Of a DNA stretch of 52,339 bases, positions 33,912 through 42,013 are shown piece after piece. Position 1 is the first letter of the stretch, and each line of letters begins with the position of its first letter. The notes under the pieces were generated by a model that was not told where the DNA came from, ran no database searches, and saw only the letters and a program-made list of their open reading frames with translations. The DNA comes from Caldilineales bacterium (lineage in GTDB: Bacteria > Chloroflexota > Anaerolineae > JAAEKA01): the NCBI GenBank assembly GCA_025055015.1, contig JANWYQ010000059.1, forward strand, positions 1 through 52,339. Direction: 5' to 3'. Both the position numbers and the translations under genes were made by a program.

Positions 33912-33992
33912 ATGATGTCAGCGTCGTTCAAGCAACTGAGCGGATCCCTGCTCCGGCATCCCCGGCCTGTAAGGCTCGCGCGCGACGCGTGA
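33912..33992 (+). CDS. Candidate leader ORF overlapping the terminator
   Basis: A 26-codon frame begins MMSASF and ends LARDA. It crosses the whole left arm of the terminator hairpin and its TGA (33990-33992) ends one base before the right arm. A ribosome translating it would therefore block the hairpin. No good Shine-Dalgarno precedes ATG 33912, so translation is uncertain. Confidence 0.25.
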   Translation: MMSASFKQLSGSLLRHPRPVRLARDA

Positions 33993-34008
33993 CCTTACAG
34001 GCCTTTTT
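33964..34008 (+). terminator. Intrinsic terminator within the leader
   Basis: GGCCTGTAAGG (33964-33974) pairs perfectly with CCTTACAGGCC (33993-34003), followed directly by TTTTT. It lies upstream of the operon on the coding strand, so it should act either as an attenuator or as the end of a short RNA. Confidence 0.8.
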
Positions 34009-34113
34009 GTTTGGCGCAGAGCAGCGGTCGGAGAGCCCGCGCATTTCAGGGAAGTGAGCAACCCGTGGCCCTGGGCTGCGGTCAACTGAAAGACAGAGAA
34101 AGGAGCAGAGCTC

Positions 34114-35325
34114 ATGGAAGATATCGTCCTTGTGGGCGGCGTCCGCACCCCAACCGGCACCCACGGCGGCGCGTTGCGGCCGAAGACGGCGGTGGACCTG
34201 GGGGTCCTGGTGTTCAAGGCCCTCATCGAGCGCACGGGGGTTGACCCCGGCCTCTTCGACGAGGTGATCGTGGGCTGCGCCGGGCAGCCCTCCGACGCCG
34301 CGAACATCGGCCGTGTGGTCGGGCTGCTGGCCGGCGTGCCGCAGCACGTGCCGGGCTACACCGTGCATCGCAACTGCGCCAGCGGCATGGAGGCCATCGT
34401 CAGCGCCTACCGCGCCATTGCGTCGGGCGAGGGAACCCTCTACCTGGTGGGGGGAACCGAGAGCATGAGCAACGCGCCCTACCTGATCAAGGGCGCGCGC
34501 TGGGGCCTGAAGCTGCGCCACAGCGAGCTCACCGACGGCATCTGGGACGCGCTGACCGACCCCGTCTGTGGCCTGATCATGGGCGCCACGGCCGAGAACC
34601 TGGCCGAGCGCTACGAGATCAGCCGCGAGGAGCAGGACAAGTACGCCGTGGAGAGCCACAAGAAGGCCTTCCGCGCCCAGCGCATGGAGAAGTTCAAGGA
34701 CGAGATCGTGCCGGTGGAGATCGTGAAGAAGGTGGCCGGCCAGGAGGTGGCGCGCGAGGTCGTCACCCAGGACGAGGGGGTCAACCCGACCCTGACGGTT
34801 AGCAAGGCCGCCCTCTATCCCACCGTCTTCAAGAAGAATGGCACCGTGACGCCGGCCAACTCCTGCCCCCTGAACGACGCAGCGGCTGCGGTGATCGTCA
34901 CCACGGCCAAGCGCGCAGCGGAGCTGGGCCTGAAGCCCCGCGCCCGCATCGTCAGCTACGCCTACGCCGGGGTGGACCCGGCCTACATGGGCATCGGCCC
35001 CGCCTACGCCATGCCCAAGGCGCTGAAGAAGGCAGGGCTAAGCCTGGACGACATCGGCGTCATCGAGCTCAACGAGGCCTTTGCTGCCCAAGTGCTGGCC
35101 TGCGGCATCGAGATGCAGCGCCAGGGCTACAACTGGGACTGGAAGAAGGTGAACCCCCTGGGCGGCGCCATTGCCCTGGGCCATCCCATCGGCGCCACGG
35201 TGGTGAAGCTGGCCGTCACCATCATGGGCGAGATGGAGCGGGAGAAGCACAAGTACGGCATGGTCACCATGTGCGTCGGCGGCGGCCAGGGCGGCGCGTT
35301 CATCTTGGAAAACCTCAGCTTGTGA
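34114..35325 (+). CDS. Acetyl-CoA C-acyltransferase (thiolase)
   Basis: Thiolase cleaves 3-ketoacyl-CoA to acetyl-CoA and a shortened acyl-CoA (or runs in reverse). The nucleophile C88 is in VHRNCASGMEAI. The other active-site blocks are NEAFAAQVLA, GGAIALGHPIGAT (histidine) and TMCVGGGQGGAF (second cysteine). The length of 403 residues is standard. AAAGGAG precedes ATG 34114. It is the first gene of a seven-gene operon that contains every other step of beta-oxidation. Chain-length preference cannot be read from sequence. Confidence 0.94.
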   Translation: MEDIVLVGGVRTPTGTHGGALRPKTAVDLGVLVFKALIERTGVDPGLFDEVIVGCAGQPSDAANIGRVVGLLAGVPQHVPGYTVHRNCASGMEAIVSAYRAIASGEGTLYLVGGTESMSNAPYLIKGARWGLKLRHSELTDGIWDALTDPVCGLIMGATAENLAERYEISREEQDKYAVESHKKAFRAQRMEKFKDEIVPVEIVKKVAGQEVAREVVTQDEGVNPTLTVSKAALYPTVFKKNGTVTPANSCPLNDAAAAVIVTTAKRAAELGLKPRARIVSYAYAGVDPAYMGIGPAYAMPKALKKAGLSLDDIGVIELNEAFAAQVLACGIEMQRQGYNWDWKKVNPLGGAIALGHPIGATVVKLAVTIMGEMEREKHKYGMVTMCVGGGQGGAFILENLSL

Positions 35326-35326
35326 G

Positions 35327-35354
35327 GCGCAACGCGTAAGGCGACACGGGCAAC
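35327..35354. repeat. Heptamer array after the thiolase gene
   Basis: Four tandem 7-bp units start two bases after the thiolase stop, with the pattern GNGNNAN (for example GCGCAAC and GCGTAAG). Related units in the opposite orientation appear at 35373-35400. The array forms part of the left arm of a terminator-like hairpin. Confidence 0.6.
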
Positions 35355-35392
35355 CCCAAGCTGGGGACCACCGCGCGTTGCTCGTGGTTTTT
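35346..35392 (+). terminator. Terminator-like hairpin between thiolase and dehydrogenase genes
   Basis: ACGGGCAAC (35346-35354) pairs with GTTGCTCGT (35377-35385) with one G-U pair, and GGTTTTT follows. An inner CCCC/GGGG pairing strengthens it. It may reduce transcription into the rest of the operon, or may be a by-product of the repeat element. Confidence 0.5.
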
Positions 35393-35430
35393 ACATAACG
35401 CACCAATCCAAGGCTCTACGAGGTAAACCT

Positions 35431-36660
35431 ATGTACATTTTCAAAGCAGGCGTGGTCGGCGCCGGGTTCATGGGGGCGGAGATCGCCCAGGTGATCAGCT
35501 TCAGCGGCCTGCCGGTGGTGGTGAAGGACATTGACCCGGCGATGCTGCGCAAGGCGGAGGACCACATCCGCCAGATCTACCAAAGCCGGGTGGACAAGGG
35601 CAAGATGACCGCCGGCGAGCTGCGGGACAAGATGGACCTCATCGAGTTCACCCTGGACTACGACAGCTTCGCCGACGCCGACTTCATCATCGAGGCCGTG
35701 CCGGAGCGCATGGACCTCAAGGTCAGGGTGTTCCAGGAGCTGGCGCAGGTGGCGCCGGAGACGGCGATCTTCGCCTCCAACACCTCGGCCCTGAGCATCT
35801 CGGAGATGGGCTACAAGGCGGGCCGGCCTGAGCGCACCATCGGCCTCCACTTCTTCAGCCCGGCCCACGTGATGAAGCTGGTGGAGGTGATCCCCGGCCT
35901 GGACACCGCCCAGGACGTCATTGACGACACGGTGCAGTTCGCTGAGAGCCTGCGCAAGATCCCGGTGGTGGTGAAGGAGTGCCCCGGCTTCCTGGTGAAC
36001 CGGCTGCTGGCGCCCTACCTGGGCGAGGCCATGTTTGCCCTACAAGAGGGCGCAGCCACCGCCACCGAGATCGACGAGGCCATGGTGGAGTTCGGCATGC
36101 CCATGGGGCCCTTCACCCTGCTGGACTTCATGGGCCTGGACGTGAGCGCGCACGCCGGCGAGTACATGGCCAGCGAGTACGGCCCCCGCTTCCAGCCGCC
36201 GGAGATCCTCAAGCGGCTGGTGGCCATGGGCCGCTACGGTGAGAAGACCGGCGCCGGCTTCTACGGCTATGGCGAGCAGACCGACGAGCCGGTGAAGCAG
36301 GTCCTCGCCGAGATCCAGGCGCGCGGCATCCCGCGCGGGGAGTTCAGCGTCGAGCGGCTGATCTTCCCCATGATCAACGAGGCCGCGCTGATCGCCCAGG
36401 AGAACATCGCCTCCATCCCCGACATTGACATGGCCATGATCGCCGGCACCGGCATGACCTACCACGGCGAGCGCATGGGCCCCTTGGCCATCGCCGACGA
36501 GTACGGCCTCGACGTGGTGCTGGCGGGCTTGGAGCGGATGCTGCGCGAGCCCTGGGGCGGCGAGCGCTTCCGCCCCGCCCAGTTCCTCAAGACCAAAGTG
36601 CGCGCCGGCCACCTCGGCAAGAAGACCGGCCGCGGGTTCCATGAGCATTTGAACCTGTGA
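35431..36660 (+). CDS. 3-hydroxyacyl-CoA dehydrogenase with two C-terminal domains
   Basis: The enzyme oxidises 3-hydroxyacyl-CoA to 3-ketoacyl-CoA with NAD+. The Rossmann motif GAGFMG is at 10-15 and the acidic residue D33 ends the second strand. The catalytic region is FASNTSAL and GLHFFSPAHVMKLVEV (H140). At 409 residues it is longer than the 280-residue single-domain enzymes: the C-terminal dimerisation domain occurs twice, each ending with a GxKTGxGF motif (about 270 and 400), as in the dehydrogenase half of FadB/FadJ. TACGAGGTAAACC precedes ATG 35431. Confidence 0.94.
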   Translation: MYIFKAGVVGAGFMGAEIAQVISFSGLPVVVKDIDPAMLRKAEDHIRQIYQSRVDKGKMTAGELRDKMDLIEFTLDYDSFADADFIIEAVPERMDLKVRVFQELAQVAPETAIFASNTSALSISEMGYKAGRPERTIGLHFFSPAHVMKLVEVIPGLDTAQDVIDDTVQFAESLRKIPVVVKECPGFLVNRLLAPYLGEAMFALQEGAATATEIDEAMVEFGMPMGPFTLLDFMGLDVSAHAGEYMASEYGPRFQPPEILKRLVAMGRYGEKTGAGFYGYGEQTDEPVKQVLAEIQARGIPRGEFSVERLIFPMINEAALIAQENIASIPDIDMAMIAGTGMTYHGERMGPLAIADEYGLDVVLAGLERMLREPWGGERFRPAQFLKTKVRAGHLGKKTGRGFHEHLNL

Positions 36661-36705
36661 GCGGCGACCGCGGGCAGCCGAACCAACCAGGATCGCCTGT
36701 CCGCG

Positions 36706-36733
36706 GATTACCGGTCACACCTCACCGATTGCC
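36706..36733. repeat. Heptamer array before the enoyl-CoA hydratase gene
   Basis: Four 7-bp units (for example GATTACC and CCTCACC) fit the same NNNNACC-type pattern as the array at 28003. They end just before the AGCAAGGAGA ribosome-binding site of the next gene. Confidence 0.55.
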
Positions 36734-36751
36734 TAGCAAGGAGACACCCTC

Positions 36752-37540
36752 ATGGCAGAGTATCAAAACATCAAATACGGCGTTCAGGACCGCATTGCGG
36801 TGATCGCCATTGACCACCCGCCGGCCAACGCGTTCGATCTGCGCACGCTGGACGAGCTGGAGGCTGCCTTCGACGAGGCCACGGCGTCGGCGGAGGTGAA
36901 GGCCATCATCATCACCGGAGCCGGGCAGTTTGCCTTCGTGGCCGGAGCCGACATCAACGAGATCCGCAACCTGGCCAGCGACTACGAGGCCATCAAGGGC
37001 TTCATGACCAAGGGCCAGAGCCTGTTCAACAAGATCGAGGCCAGCAAGAAGCCGGTGATCGCCGCAGTGAACGCCGTGGCCCTGGGCGGCGGCCTGGAGC
37101 TCTGCCTGGCCTGCCACATCCGCATCGCCGGCGACAAGGCTCGCTTTGGCCTGCCTGAGATCAACCTGGGCATCATCCCCGGCTGGGGCGGTACGCAGCG
37201 CTTGCAGCGGGTGGTGCCCAAGGGCAAGGCCATCGAGATGATCCTCACCGGCGACATCATCAACGCGCAGGAGGCCTATCGCATCGGACTGGTGGAGAAG
37301 GTGGTGCCGGCTACTGCCGTGGTCAAGGAGGCCATGGGCCTGGCCAAGAAGATCACCGAGAAGGGCGGGCTGGCCATCGCCGCGGCGCTGGACGCCATTC
37401 AGTTCGGCAGCGACGCGACCCTGGCCGAGGGCCTGGCGCGCGAGCTGGAGAACGTCTCCCGCCTGGCCCAGAGCAACGACGCGCGCGAGGGTGTGACCGC
37501 CTTCCTGGAGAAGCGCCGCCCGAACTTCACCGACAGCTAG
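36752..37540 (+). CDS. Enoyl-CoA hydratase (crotonase family)
   Basis: The enzyme hydrates trans-2-enoyl-CoA to 3-hydroxyacyl-CoA. The oxyanion-hole sequence FVAGADINEI is at 62-71, and both catalytic glutamates are present: E116 in LGGGLELCLA and E136 in FGLPEINLGIIPGWGGTQRL, the 20-residue spacing known from rat mitochondrial hydratase. The 262-residue length is typical. AAGGAGA precedes ATG 36752. It lies between the dehydrogenase and the first acyl-CoA dehydrogenase, 10 nt from the latter. Confidence 0.95.
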   Translation: MAEYQNIKYGVQDRIAVIAIDHPPANAFDLRTLDELEAAFDEATASAEVKAIIITGAGQFAFVAGADINEIRNLASDYEAIKGFMTKGQSLFNKIEASKKPVIAAVNAVALGGGLELCLACHIRIAGDKARFGLPEINLGIIPGWGGTQRLQRVVPKGKAIEMILTGDIINAQEAYRIGLVEKVVPATAVVKEAMGLAKKITEKGGLAIAAALDAIQFGSDATLAEGLARELENVSRLAQSNDAREGVTAFLEKRRPNFTDS

Positions 37541-37550
37541 GGAGGCCTGT

Positions 37551-38690
37551 ATGAACTTTGCCTTCACCGAAGAACAGCAGATGTTCCGCGACATGTTCGC
37601 CGACTTCGTGGCCAAGGAAGTCGAGCCACTGGCGGAACACATCTCCGAGCACGAGGAGATCCCCAAGGCCCTGCTTAAGAAGGCGGCTATGCAGGGCTTC
37701 CTGGGCGCGCTGTTGCCGGAGGAGTACGGCGGGGCTGCCCTGGACATGGTGAGCTACATCCTGCTGCTGGAGGAGGTGGCCAAGTCGGACATGAGCACGG
37801 CCATGGTGCTCCACGTCCATAACGACCTGGTCAGCCGGGCCATCCTCCTGTGCGGCAGCGCCGAGCAGAAGGAGCAGTGGCTACCGGCCATGGCCGAGGG
37901 CAGCGTCATCGGCGCCTGGGCCTTCGCCGAGCCAGACCCGGCCGGCTTGACCAACCTGCAGGTGATGGCCAGGGCGGCGGACGATGGCTACGTCCTCCAC
38001 GGCACCAAGACCTGGGTCTCCAACGCGGGCATCGCCGGCCTGATGGTGGTGTTTGCTCAGGCGCCGGAGGGGCCGACGGCCCTCCTGGTGCCGGCCGACG
38101 CAGCCGGGCTCAAGCTGGGCCAGCGGGACAAGACCCTGGGCATGCGCGGGGTGCAGATCCACCCCGTGTACTTCAACGACGTGGCGGTGCCTGCGGACGC
38201 GGTCCTCGGTCGGCCCGGCGATGCGCAGGCCGTCATGGCGGCGGTGGGCGACTTCTCGCGGCTGGCGATGGCCGCCATTGCGCTGGGCGGCGCCGAACAC
38301 GCCCTGAGCCTGGGCGTGGACTTCGCCAAGGAGCGCAAGCAGTTCGGCGTGGAGATCGCGCGCAAGGGTGCCATCCAGGCCTACATCGCCGACTCCGCCG
38401 TGGAGGTGGAAACCCTGCGCAGCCAGGTCTACCGCTGTGCCTCCCTGGCCGACCAGGGCCTGCTGGACGGCCTGTCGGCCTCCATCGCCAAACTGTGGGC
38501 CAACCGGGTTTCCTACCAGGTGGCCAACCGCATGATCCAGACCCACGGCGGCTATGGCTACATCCTGGACTATGCCATCGGCCGCGTCTTCCGCGACTGC
38601 CGCACCGTGGAAGGCATCGAGGGCAGCAACCGAACCCAGCAAGCGGCTATCGCCCGGAGCGTGCTCGCCGCGCATGGCTTTGTGATGTGA
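37551..38690 (+). CDS. Acyl-CoA dehydrogenase (first copy)
   Basis: This flavoenzyme makes the first double bond of beta-oxidation and passes electrons to ETF. The 379 residues have the family N-terminus FTEEQQMFRDMFADFV, the FAD/substrate region AWAFAEPDPAGLTN and WVSNAG, then RKQFGVEIARKGAIQAYIAD and QTHGGYGYILDYAIGRVFRD. The catalytic glutamate position reads IEGSN where most members have YEGTN, so the base is kept but the neighbourhood differs from copy two; different substrates are likely. GGGAGG precedes ATG 37551. Confidence 0.93.
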   Translation: MNFAFTEEQQMFRDMFADFVAKEVEPLAEHISEHEEIPKALLKKAAMQGFLGALLPEEYGGAALDMVSYILLLEEVAKSDMSTAMVLHVHNDLVSRAILLCGSAEQKEQWLPAMAEGSVIGAWAFAEPDPAGLTNLQVMARAADDGYVLHGTKTWVSNAGIAGLMVVFAQAPEGPTALLVPADAAGLKLGQRDKTLGMRGVQIHPVYFNDVAVPADAVLGRPGDAQAVMAAVGDFSRLAMAAIALGGAEHALSLGVDFAKERKQFGVEIARKGAIQAYIADSAVEVETLRSQVYRCASLADQGLLDGLSASIAKLWANRVSYQVANRMIQTHGGYGYILDYAIGRVFRDCRTVEGIEGSNRTQQAAIARSVLAAHGFVM

Positions 38691-38691
38691 G

Positions 38692-38719
38692 GCGTAAGGC
38701 GTCATGCGTCGCGCGTGGC
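38692..38719. repeat. Heptamer array GCGTNNN between the acyl-CoA dehydrogenase genes
   Basis: Four consecutive units all begin GCGT (first two: GCGTAAG, GCGTCAT). The array begins two bases after the stop of the first gene. The GCGTCATGCG part also pairs with CGCATGACG at about 38738, so it can form a hairpin. Confidence 0.75.
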
Positions 38720-38801
38720 CTTGCCCTTCCCCTGGTGCGCATGACGTGTGACGAGTTACCTCGCTCCGTTCCAGCCTCTCCCTGACAAGAAGGAAACCCC
38801 T

Positions 38802-39965
38802 ATGGACCTAACCCTCCCTAAAGAGTACGAGCTGTTGCGCCAGATGATCCGGGACGTGATGGAGAACGAGTTCGCGCCGGTGGCGGAGGAGGCAGACGAG
38901 AAGGCCGAGGTGCCCATGGAGGCCATCCGAACCGCGGCCAAGGCCGGGCTGTTGGGCATCCCCTTCCCCCAGGAGTACGGGGGCAGTGGCGCGGGCGAGC
39001 TGGGCTACGTGATCCTGATGGAGGAGGTCAGCCGGGTGGACAGCGCCATCGCCACGGTGATCGGCGCGCACATCGGTATCGCGGCCATGGCCATCTACGT
39101 GGACGGCTCCCCGGCCCTTAAAGAGAAGTACCTGACCCCCTTGGCCCGCGGGGAGAAGATCGGCGCGTTCTGTCTCACCGAGCCCGGCGCCGGCTCGGAC
39201 GCAGCCGCCATCAAGACGCGCGCGGTGCGCTCCAACGGCAACTGGGTCATCAACGGCACCAAGATCTACATCAGCAACGGACCCTTCGCTGACCTCTTCT
39301 CCGTGTTGGCCGTGACCAACCCCGCCCTGGGCGCCCGCGGCGGCGTCACCGCCTTCGTGGTGGAGAAGGAGATGGGGCCCAAGGTGGGGGTGATCGAGAA
39401 GAAGCTGGGCATTCGGGCGTCGGCCACCTCGGAGATCATCTTCGACGAGGTGGAGGTGCCGGCAGCCAACATCATCGGCCAGGAGGGCCTGGGCTTCGTC
39501 ACCTTCATGAAGACCCTGGACCTAGGCCGGGTGACCGTCGGCGCGGCTTCCTTGGGCGGCGCGCAGAAGGCCCTGGAGATGGTGCTGGACTACGCGCGGC
39601 TGGCCGAGAAGTACGGCATGCCCCTGGCCCACCAGCAGCAGGTGCAGTTCATGATCGCCGACATGTACTCGTGGATCGAGATGCTGCGTGGGCTGGTGTA
39701 CCGTACGGCCTGGCTGGTGGACAACAAGCGCCCCTTCGCGCGCGAGGCCTACGTCTGCAAGCTGATGGGCAGCGAGATCGCCAGCCGTGTGGTGAGCTAT
39801 GCCATGGAGATCCACGGCGCGCTCGGCCTCAGCCGCGACTACCCCCTGGAGCGGGCTTTCCGCGACGCGCGCATCGCCGAGATCTTCGAGGGCACCAACG
39901 AGATCCAGCGCATCATCATCGCCCGCGACCTGCTCAGGGAAGTCGGCGTGCACATCGAGCCGTGA
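38802..39965 (+). CDS. Acyl-CoA dehydrogenase (second copy)
   Basis: The 387 residues show all family hallmarks: [19 protein letters not shown] at the start, [39 protein letters not shown], and the ending [17 protein letters not shown] with the catalytic glutamate in FEGTN. It resembles the common short-chain/butyryl-CoA type more than copy one. ATG 38802 is chosen since AAGAAGGAAA precedes it and the conserved start follows; an in-frame upstream start at 38748 would add 18 unlike residues. etfB begins 15 nt later, consistent with its role as electron donor to ETF. Confidence 0.95.
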   Translation: MDLTLPKEYELLRQMIRDVMENEFAPVAEEADEKAEVPMEAIRTAAKAGLLGIPFPQEYGGSGAGELGYVILMEEVSRVDSAIATVIGAHIGIAAMAIYVDGSPALKEKYLTPLARGEKIGAFCLTEPGAGSDAAAIKTRAVRSNGNWVINGTKIYISNGPFADLFSVLAVTNPALGARGGVTAFVVEKEMGPKVGVIEKKLGIRASATSEIIFDEVEVPAANIIGQEGLGFVTFMKTLDLGRVTVGAASLGGAQKALEMVLDYARLAEKYGMPLAHQQQVQFMIADMYSWIEMLRGLVYRTAWLVDNKRPFAREAYVCKLMGSEIASRVVSYAMEIHGALGLSRDYPLERAFRDARIAEIFEGTNEIQRIIIARDLLREVGVHIEP

Positions 39966-39980
39966 CGAAGGAGGCAGACA

Positions 39981-40766
39981 GTGCGCATCGTTGTCTGCAT
40001 CAAACAAATCCTGGACCCCGAAACCATCAAGGTCAGCCGCAGCCTGCAGGCCATTGACGAGCGCACGGCGCGGCGGATCATGAACCCTCCTGACCGCTGG
40101 GCGTTGGACACGGCGCTGCGCTTCAAGGACGAGGACCCCTCTCTCGAGGTCATCGCCATGTCGGCGGGCCGGTCCGAGGCCGAGGACATCCTGCGCGAGG
40201 CCCTGGCCCTGGGCTGCGACCGCGCCATCCTGCTCAGCGATCCCTACATCGTCAACGCGCGGGCGGCCGGCCTGGCCATGGTGCTCGCGGCCGCCATCAA
40301 GCGGCTGCGCAACGTGCAGCTGGTGATGACCGGCTACAAGGCCTTGGACACCGGCAGCGGCACCCTAGGCCCGAGGCTGGCCATCGAGCTGGGCGGCTGG
40401 CCCCTGCTCATGAACGCCGACCAGGTGCGGCTGGAGTCCGGCGGCTACGTCTCCGGCCTGCAGAACGCCGACGAGAAGTTCTACGCCAGCACCTATCCGC
40501 TGCCCTGCGTGGTGACCGTGCTCGAGACGCCCAAGCACCCCCGCTACCCCCACGGCGCCGAGATCATGAACGCCTACCGCTTGCGCAGCGTGGAGGTGTG
40601 GAGCACCGCCGCCCTAGGCCTCGACCCGGCCACCCTGCCGGCGCCCACCACCAGCCGTCAGATGCGCCTTCCGCCCCCGCGCGAGTTCGGCGTCATCATC
40701 GAGGGCTCGCCGCAGGAGGCGGCCCGCAACCTGATCGCCACTCTCAAGGCGCGGCGCATCATCTGA
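39981..40766 (+). CDS. etfB: Electron transfer flavoprotein, beta subunit (GTG start)
   Basis: EtfB binds AMP and, with EtfA, carries electrons from acyl-CoA dehydrogenases to the membrane. The 261-residue protein starts MRIVVCIKQILDPETIKV, then NPPDRWALDTALRFKDE, and contains the ADTGSGTLGP-like LDTGSGTLGPRLA segment and the NAYRLRSVEVW tail signature. The GTG at 39981 follows GAAGGAGG. Canonical bifurcating-ETF features cannot be judged reliably by eye; the gene partners suggest a normal beta-oxidation ETF. Confidence 0.93.
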   Translation: MRIVVCIKQILDPETIKVSRSLQAIDERTARRIMNPPDRWALDTALRFKDEDPSLEVIAMSAGRSEAEDILREALALGCDRAILLSDPYIVNARAAGLAMVLAAAIKRLRNVQLVMTGYKALDTGSGTLGPRLAIELGGWPLLMNADQVRLESGGYVSGLQNADEKFYASTYPLPCVVTVLETPKHPRYPHGAEIMNAYRLRSVEVWSTAALGLDPATLPAPTTSRQMRLPPPREFGVIIEGSPQEAARNLIATLKARRII

Positions 40767-40780
40767 CCAGGAGTGACCCT

Positions 40781-41800
40781 ATGGACCTGTCTTTCCTTGA
40801 ACAGCTGCTGGGCCCGACGGTGGAGGAAGAGGAGGGGTATCGCAACATCTGGGTGGTGGCCATTGCCTGGGAGCCGCACCTGCGGGAGTGCGATCTCCAG
40901 GTGCTGGGCAAGGCGCGCGATCTGGCCAGCAGCCTGGGCGCCTACGTCAATGCCCTTCTGATCGGCGAGGGCGCCTCCGAGGAGCTGGCGCGCGAGCTGA
41001 TCGCTTACGGCGCGGACAGGGTGTGCTGGGGCGCCGGCTACCCCACGGGGCCCAGCCTGATGGAGTTCGTGCAGCAGCGCAAGCCGGAGATCTTGCTCTT
41101 CGCCGACGCGGCCGGCGGCCGGAAGATGGCCCCGCGGCTGGCGCAGCGCATGAAGACCGCCTTGGTGACCCACGCCGTGGACGTGTCCATCAATCCCGAG
41201 GAGCGGGCGCTGGTGGCCGCCGTGCCCATCTACAATGGCATCGCCTATCGGGTGGTGGAGTGCAAGGTCAACCCGCAGATCGCCACCATCCAGCCGGGGG
41301 TGTTCCCGGTGCCCGAGCGCGATCCCTGGCGCAGCGGCGAGGTGGAGGAGGTGGAGCTGGAGTGGAAGCCCCAGCCGCCGCTCATGCCGGTGGAGCCGCC
41401 GCACTACTACATCCCGCTGGAGAAGGCGGACATCGTCATCACCGGCGGCCGCGGCATGCGCGACGCCGGCTGGCACCTGCTGGAGGAGCTGGCCGCGGCC
41501 TTCGCCCGCAAGTATCCGCAAAAGGCCGTCGCTGTGGCCGGCACCCGCGGCGCCGTGGACGAGGGCTGGATTGACCGCAAGCACATGGTGGACATCACCG
41601 GCCATCGCGTGGCGCCGACCCTGTATATCGCCTGCGGTGTGCGCGGCACCTTCCAGCACTTCGCCGGCTGCGAGAAGGCTCGCTGCATCGTGGCCATCAA
41701 CCACAACCCCGACGCGCCGATCTTCAAACACGCCGACTTCGGCATCGTCGGCAAGGTGGAGGAGGTCATTCCGGCGTTGATCGAGGCCCTGGACAGCTAG
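40781..41800 (+). CDS. etfA: Electron transfer flavoprotein, alpha subunit
   Basis: EtfA holds the redox-active FAD. The N-terminal domain (about 20-190) is followed by the conserved FAD domain: TGGRGMRDAGWHLLEELA, GTRGAVDEGWI, then TGHRVAPTLYIACGVRGTF, QHFAGCEKARCIVAINHNP and APIFKHADFGIVG. The 339 residues fit. ATG 40781 follows CAGGAGTGACC, 14 nt after etfB. It is the last gene of the operon: a strong terminator follows 32 nt after the stop. No ETF:quinone oxidoreductase gene is in the window. Confidence 0.95.
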   Translation: MDLSFLEQLLGPTVEEEEGYRNIWVVAIAWEPHLRECDLQVLGKARDLASSLGAYVNALLIGEGASEELARELIAYGADRVCWGAGYPTGPSLMEFVQQRKPEILLFADAAGGRKMAPRLAQRMKTALVTHAVDVSINPEERALVAAVPIYNGIAYRVVECKVNPQIATIQPGVFPVPERDPWRSGEVEEVELEWKPQPPLMPVEPPHYYIPLEKADIVITGGRGMRDAGWHLLEELAAAFARKYPQKAVAVAGTRGAVDEGWIDRKHMVDITGHRVAPTLYIACGVRGTFQHFAGCEKARCIVAINHNPDAPIFKHADFGIVGKVEEVIPALIEALDS

Positions 41801-41832
41801 CCGAGCAGCCGTCCCCCGGCTTCAGCGCTGCG

Positions 41833-41867
41833 GTCCCCAGGCGATAGCTTCGCCTGGGGACTTTTTT
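41833..41867 (+). terminator. Intrinsic terminator of the beta-oxidation operon
   Basis: GTCCCCAGGCGA (41833-41844) pairs perfectly with TCGCCTGGGGAC (41850-41861) over a 5-nt loop, followed by six T (41862-41867). This is the clearest Rho-independent terminator in the window. Confidence 0.93.
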
Positions 41868-41879
41868 GCTCCGGCGCAC

Positions 41880-41908
41880 TTGTCAATCTGGGCGCCGTGT
41901 GTTAAGAT
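41880..41908 (+). promoter_or_regulatory. Promoter of the M55 peptidase gene
   Basis: -35 TTGTCA (41880-41885, five of six consensus bases), 17-nt spacer, -10 TAAGAT (41903-41908). It lies just after the etfA terminator and about 105 nt before the next gene, which has no other evident promoter. Confidence 0.65.
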
Positions 41909-42013
41909 GCGGCCCAACTTGAGGGTATCCTCAGGGGTGGGCTGTCGTCCCTGGGGCCTCTGCCCTCGCTACTCGTCGAAACCGGTTGAGCTCTCATAGA
42001 ACTCCTAGCATCT

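Larger units (their letters stand above)
33833..34113 (+). promoter_or_regulatory. Structured leader of the beta-oxidation operon
   Basis: About 280 nt separate the predicted transcription start from the thiolase ATG. Before the terminator there are at least two local hairpins: GCGTGTCC/GGACACGC (33878-33898) and GACGC/GCGTC (33906-33925). The terminator at 33964-34008 follows, then about 105 nt to the gene with AAAGGAG before the ATG. No known riboswitch or T-box consensus was recognised. The 176-nt segment could also be a separate small RNA. Confidence 0.5.

Noticed and set aside
37551-38690. Suspected loss of the catalytic glutamate in the first acyl-CoA dehydrogenase
   Set aside because: Alignment by eye of IEGSN with YEGTN keeps the glutamate; only the flanking residues differ.
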